Of a DNA stretch of 64,000 nucleotides, positions 61,245 to 64,000 are shown one piece after another. Origin of the DNA: CAIXQW01 sp046049675. Its GTDB lineage: Bacteria; Bacteroidota; Bacteroidia; Chitinophagales; Chitinophagaceae. Made by a program: the position numbers and the translations under genes. The stretch's first letter is position 1. The number at the start of each line of letters is the position of its first letter. Location of the stretch: assembly GCA_046049675.1 (NCBI GenBank), contig JBJORA010000106.1, forward strand, positions 14,718-78,717. Direction: 5' to 3'. Below the pieces are notes generated by a model, which was not told the origin of the DNA, made no database searches, and saw nothing but the letters and a program-made list of their open reading frames with translations.

Positions 61245-61667
61245 TTAGGCGTACTTAATGTCTTGCCAGTTTTTTATGTTGTCCAATAAAATTTCAAATT
61301 CGATAATTTTCGCTTGTCGCAACGAGTAGTCTTTTTGGAAAATTATTTTACCATTTTCAAATAATAAAGGTTTAATAAAAGCTTTGTCTGCAATAGATAT
61401 TTGTGCAGTTTGTCTATTCTCTAAATGTAGTAAGGTAAGTGCAGTCTTTGGTCCTAATTTTCTGTCTGTCGTTAACCACTCTTCTAGCGCAACAATTATC
61501 GAATCGGGATGCCAAATTAAACCTATCCCAAAAATTCTATCGGCAACAAGTTGATTGTTGACCTTTATATTAAAGTATTCAGGCCCAAAAGGAATTTCTC
61601 CTGCTGTCACAAATTCGACAATGTGTTTATTGTCTGGAGATACATATTTGATCGTCTCTTTAATCAT
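61245..61667 (-). CDS. Hypothetical soluble protein
   Basis: 140 residues. Strand-rich start (KETIKYVSPDNKHIVEFVTA), a middle with NIKVNNQLVADRIFGIGLIW, then HPDSIIVALEEWLTTDRKLG and a C-terminal helix (FEILLDNIKNWQDIKYA). No signal peptide or membrane segment, and no family recognised. The ATG at 61667 is preferred to a TTG two codons upstream. It is bracketed by repeats: R2 upstream with its core 110 nt before the start, module A straight after the stop, a cassette-like arrangement. Confidence 0.68.
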   Translation of the reverse strand: MIKETIKYVSPDNKHIVEFVTAGEIPFGPEYFNIKVNNQLVADRIFGIGLIWHPDSIIVALEEWLTTDRKLGPKTALTLLHLENRQTAQISIADKAFIKPLLFENGKIIFQKDYSLRQAKIIEFEILLDNIKNWQDIKYA

Positions 61668-61670
61668 GTC

Positions 61671-61819
61671 CAATTAGGAGTTAGGGCTTCAGTTTTACGC
61701 TTTTCCACACCAATTGCGTCAAGCACGCGTTGGACGATCCTCCTCGGCGGGCTAGCAGCGGGTCTTGTTATCATGATCAAAAATAATAATTTATTGCGCA
61801 AAACCATGCTTTGACAAGA
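61671..61819 (-). repeat. Dispersed repeat copy R2
   Basis: Full-length copy. On the minus strand it runs CAAAGCATGGTTTTGCGCA, then the AT core, GTCCAACGCGTGCTTGACG, CAATTGGTGTGG and CCCTAACTCCTAA. Ungapped comparison with R1 over about 120 positions gives roughly three-quarters identity. The AT core (plus-strand 61778-61795) is identical. Confidence 0.75.
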
Positions 61820-62162
61820 TAATTGTGGTGCCCAGGTAGTATAAATACTTGCCCTTTGCCAAGTAGCTAGAATTTAATGCTGTCATTCGCCGTACAGATG
61901 CTGATGGTGGCATCAATACCAACCTCATATCTGCGCTACGTCCGCCGTGAAGAAAATTGAAAAAATCACTGCAACAAAACACAATGTACGCACTTTAAGC
62001 AAAATACTTTGTACACAATTACCCATTAAGGCTTGTCGCTGAAAACATTTAGCATAACCGGACGAGCCTGTGTGCGAAGATTTACAACACGATAGCTCAA
62101 TCAATAGAATATCGCAGGTGCTAATTAAACTCTAACAAAAGTACTTTACATGGGAACCGGTA
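61820..62162. other. Intergenic region between repeat copies
   Basis: Spacer between repeat R2 and the TPR gene. It contains module copy B (62084-62160) and a possible vestigial open frame without clear coding character. No gene is supported. Confidence 0.45.
62084..62160 (-). repeat. Post-stop repeat module, copy B
   Basis: Directly follows the stop codon of the TPR gene at 62163. It shares GGTTCC, AAAGTACTTTTG, TTAGCACCT and GAGCTATCGTGTTGT blocks with copy A, in the same order and spacing within a few bases. Confidence 0.6.
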
Positions 62163-62990
62163 TTAATTGTTGTTACAATAATTTTTAAGTTTTCTGTATA
62201 AGTCAGATTTTTTGAACTCCTTTCTAATTCTGTTCTTCGAGTATTCATTCGGCTTTAGGTAAACCAAATCATATTCAAACCTCGCATTAAAAATTGTGAT
62301 ATAATATCGTTTATATGTATAGTCGAAAAGGTCACTTTCTTCCTTAAGCTTTATTTCGTTGATTTCTTTAGCAATATACTTCTTGTCATAATGTTTAATC
62401 AAGTTATTAAAGACTCTATTAACTTCTTTCCTATATTCGTTCGTGTCAGTGTCTTGATAAAAATAATCCTGGTATGAATTGCCAAAAATATATGGTGCTA
62501 TTACAATAAATGCCGAGTCAAGGTATCCCGCATTTGAAAATCTACTTGATAATTCTTGAGCACTTTTATATCTAACTCCGTATGGCCCTCTCGAGCATAA
62601 AAAACCCGTAGGTATTTGTATCATTTCTAAGTACAACTTTAAACTTGTATCATATTCGTGTTTTGCGTCAAAAATTCCTATTAATTCATCGTATGATTGC
62701 CTAACATAATAAACATCCTCGGGGGATCTATAGTTTTTGAGGCTATTTTGAAAATACAGCATTGCTAAATTCGTGTCGGATATGTTTAGATATGAGATGC
62801 CTAAATAATAATATATTTCACAGTCAGGTGGTTTGTTGCTACAGTTAGTACCATTAGTAAAATTTTCAATTGCCTGTGTATATTCTTTCTTTTCTACTGC
62901 GCTTATTCCATTAACTAAATATTCAGTGCATTTTTCTTGGCCGAAAAGCCTAGTTGAAATTAGAATAAATATGACTAAGCCCTTGTACAT
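62163..62990 (-). CDS. Exported TPR protein
   Basis: 275 residues. A signal peptide (MYKGLVIFILISTRLFGQ) is followed by TPR-like helical pairs (AVEKKEYTQAIENFTNGTNC, EIYYYLGISYLNISDTNLAM, YFQNSLKNYRSPEDVYYVRQ, FDAKHEYDTSLKLYLEMIQI), and then a lysine/tyrosine-rich C-terminal region (about 190-275) with no recognised domain. It probably acts in the periplasm or at the outer membrane as a scaffold. Post-stop module B follows the stop codon; a partial repeat (R8) sits before its start. It is a single-gene unit. Confidence 0.75.
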   Translation of the reverse strand: MYKGLVIFILISTRLFGQEKCTEYLVNGISAVEKKEYTQAIENFTNGTNCSNKPPDCEIYYYLGISYLNISDTNLAMLYFQNSLKNYRSPEDVYYVRQSYDELIGIFDAKHEYDTSLKLYLEMIQIPTGFLCSRGPYGVRYKSAQELSSRFSNAGYLDSAFIVIAPYIFGNSYQDYFYQDTDTNEYRKEVNRVFNNLIKHYDKKYIAKEINEIKLKEESDLFDYTYKRYYITIFNARFEYDLVYLKPNEYSKNRIRKEFKKSDLYRKLKNYCNNN

Positions 62991-63019
62991 AGTTTCTTTT
63001 TTGTAGGAATTTGATACTT

Positions 63020-63075
63020 GCCGCTAACGCTTAACTAATTGACGATTTGCCATACTAATAGCGCCAATAGCCTCT
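63020..63075 (-). repeat. Dispersed repeat copy R8 (gene-proximal end only)
   Basis: On the minus strand GGCGCTATTAGTATGGCAAA, then TCGTCAATTAGTTAAGCGTTAGCGG. It aligns with the last third of R1 (ATAATTGGTATGGCAAAGCG, ending CCGTTAGGAGC). The AT core is missing. Confidence 0.55.
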
Positions 63076-63095
63076 TGGGTGCAATTTATTTAAAT

Positions 63096-63779
63096 TTACT
63101 CTATTCTTATCGGGTTGTAGTCAATAAATCTTGTGAATCTATCGCAGTGTAATTCACTTACTTTCTTCTTTGCAGTAACTTTTCCGTTTCCATATTCTGT
63201 GAAATTAAGATTTGTGTCAAATTCAAGCATTGCAATTCGCTGTAAGGAATCTGCATTTATTCTGCAAAACACATTCTGCGTTGAGCCACTAAAAATTGTA
63301 CTAACTAATAAATGTTTTTTTTGATTTATTCTCAAATTTGGATACTCTATAGAATTATCCAAAACTTTAATTCTGTTTTCGGTTGGTTTGAATAATATTA
63401 CTGTTCTAATTTCATTCGAGCCATTCATACCTAAATCTGAGATATACGAAATGTCATTATAACCATCAAAGTTGTAATCAGAGAACGTCACATTTGGTTC
63501 TAATACTTCAGTTATTTCTCTTGAATAACTATCAATCAAATTCCATGAATCCCCGACCTTATTCTCAAAATAAATTTGAATTGTGGAATTTTCATTGTCT
63601 GTTTGCTTTAAAGCTTCTACAAAATATTTTCCTTGCTTTCCAAAATGCAAGCTATCTTTTATTAACGTGTATACTTTGTGGTCTTTTGATCCAGAATGTT
63701 GTTCTTTACTTTCACTGCAAGAAATAAATAAATACGTCACAATGCTAATAGTATAAACATATTTTTTTAACCCTTTCAT
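63096..63779 (-). CDS. Lipoprotein of unknown function
   Basis: 227 residues. A lipoprotein signal (MKGLKKYVYTISIVTYLFIS, then CSES) precedes a mature part whose middle reads FSDYNFDGYNDISYI, resembling an aspartate-rich VCBS/FG-GAP-type calcium loop. The rest is a mix of strands (STIQIYFENKVGDSWNLID, VILFKPTENRIKVLDN). No family was recognised. The ATG at 63779 is preferred to one at 63848, which lies inside repeat R1. R1 lies upstream with its core 133 nt before this ATG. It is a single-gene unit. Confidence 0.72.
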   Translation of the reverse strand: MKGLKKYVYTISIVTYLFISCSESKEQHSGSKDHKVYTLIKDSLHFGKQGKYFVEALKQTDNENSTIQIYFENKVGDSWNLIDSYSREITEVLEPNVTFSDYNFDGYNDISYISDLGMNGSNEIRTVILFKPTENRIKVLDNSIEYPNLRINQKKHLLVSTIFSGSTQNVFCRINADSLQRIAMLEFDTNLNFTEYGNGKVTAKKKVSELHCDRFTRFIDYNPIRIE

Positions 63780-63810
63780 AAATTGTAGAATATTGAATTT
63801 TCCCAAATTG

Positions 63811-63952
63811 CTCCTAACGGTTAGATGATTTGCGCTTTGCCATACCAATTATGTCAATCATGTGTTGGACAACCCAATTCGGTCTAATTGCTGGGGGTTG
63901 CGTTATCATAATCAAAAATAATAATTTATTAGGCAAAGCCACGCTTTGCATT
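63811..63952 (-). repeat. Dispersed repeat copy R1 (best preserved)
   Basis: Reference copy for the family in this window. On the minus strand: CAAAGCGTGGCTTTGCCTAA block, AT core with a TATTTTTG box (63913-63920), then TTGTCCAACACATGATTGAC, ATAATTGGTATGGCAAAGCG, and end CTAACCGTTAGGAGC. Similar copies lie at 61671, 53132, 52251, 50855 and 44793, all in this orientation. The flanking sequence to the window edge (63953-64000) has an AACCGCACGGGTTC word that resembles the start of module A. Confidence 0.75.
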
Positions 63953-64000
63953 GTAAATTTTCGTGGTCATCTAGCTTTTAACCGCACGGGTTCTTTTATA

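Noticed and set aside
61791..61982. 63-residue minus-strand frame ending in repeat R2
   Set aside because: Its end lies inside a dispersed repeat and the other copies do not keep the frame; it may be a vestige but is not supported as a gene.
1..64000. Prophage or plasmid origin
   Set aside because: No phage structural, integrase, relaxase or replication-initiation gene was found; a metallophosphoesterase and SSBs alone are not evidence.
1..64000. tRNA or rRNA genes
   Set aside because: No cloverleaf with a T-loop GTTCGA motif in context and no rRNA-like stretch was recognised by eye; a tRNAscan-type search would settle this.

Overview
The window reads as chromosomal DNA of a Bacteroidota bacterium, most likely in or near the Chitinophagaceae/Sphingobacteriia. 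The grounds are four secreted proteins with type IX secretion (T9SS) C-terminal signals, a GldD gliding lipoprotein, a FecA-type TonB receptor, many signal peptides and lipoproteins, AT-rich intergenic DNA, and promoters of the Bacteroidetes type (-7 box TAnnTTTG) in place of Shine-Dalgarno sites. No rRNA, tRNA, CRISPR array, transposase, integrase or phage structural gene was recognised.

Region 1 (1-15 kb) is mostly housekeeping. A leftward group holds a TPR protein and two tandem HU/IHF-like genes. A rightward run holds a carboxypeptidase-regulatory-like protein, lpxH (lipid A), gldD, a cysteine-rich DUF3109 protein, a DUF3857/transglutaminase-like protein, a 3-hydroxybutyrate dehydrogenase and an alpha/beta hydrolase. 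After a leftward serine hydrolase comes an envelope cluster (dgkA, Coq4-like, DUF1361, DUF7033 deacetylase-like), then gpmI.

Region 2 (15-34 kb) is envelope and secretion. A 1643-residue HYR-repeat T9SS protein comes first, then an M48 peptidase. Next is a leftward operon of three small outer-membrane-type proteins and an inner-membrane protein, downstream of a Crp/Fnr regulator whose leader carries a perfect 10-bp inverted repeat. An iron-uptake group follows: AraC-type regulator, lipoprotein and FecA-like receptor. A rightward beta-helix lipoprotein closes the region.

Region 3 (34-64 kb) lies entirely on the minus strand. It begins with a Pif1-like helicase/HRDC/HTH fusion and two tandem ssb genes. 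It continues with some 27 mostly single, poorly conserved genes separated by 100-490 bp gaps: small membrane proteins, lipoproteins, Sel1/TPR proteins, T9SS proteins, a sulfatase, a T9SS-exported multicopper oxidase, a metallophosphoesterase, a methyltransferase, and a radical SAM/sugar transferase pair. Many gaps carry copies of a dispersed repeat in the same orientation. Its AT-rich core contains a -7-like box and sits about 110-133 nt upstream of the start codon. This repeat system, with a second repeat module just after some stop codons and one 5'-truncated gene remnant, gives the region a cassette-array look and is the strongest candidate here for something undescribed.

A second window-wide pattern is that many -7 boxes end only 4-11 nt before the start codon, implying leaderless or nearly leaderless mRNAs. 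That pattern was also used to choose several start codons. All coordinates, motifs and repeat comparisons were read by eye; family names rest on motif recognition, not on database searches.
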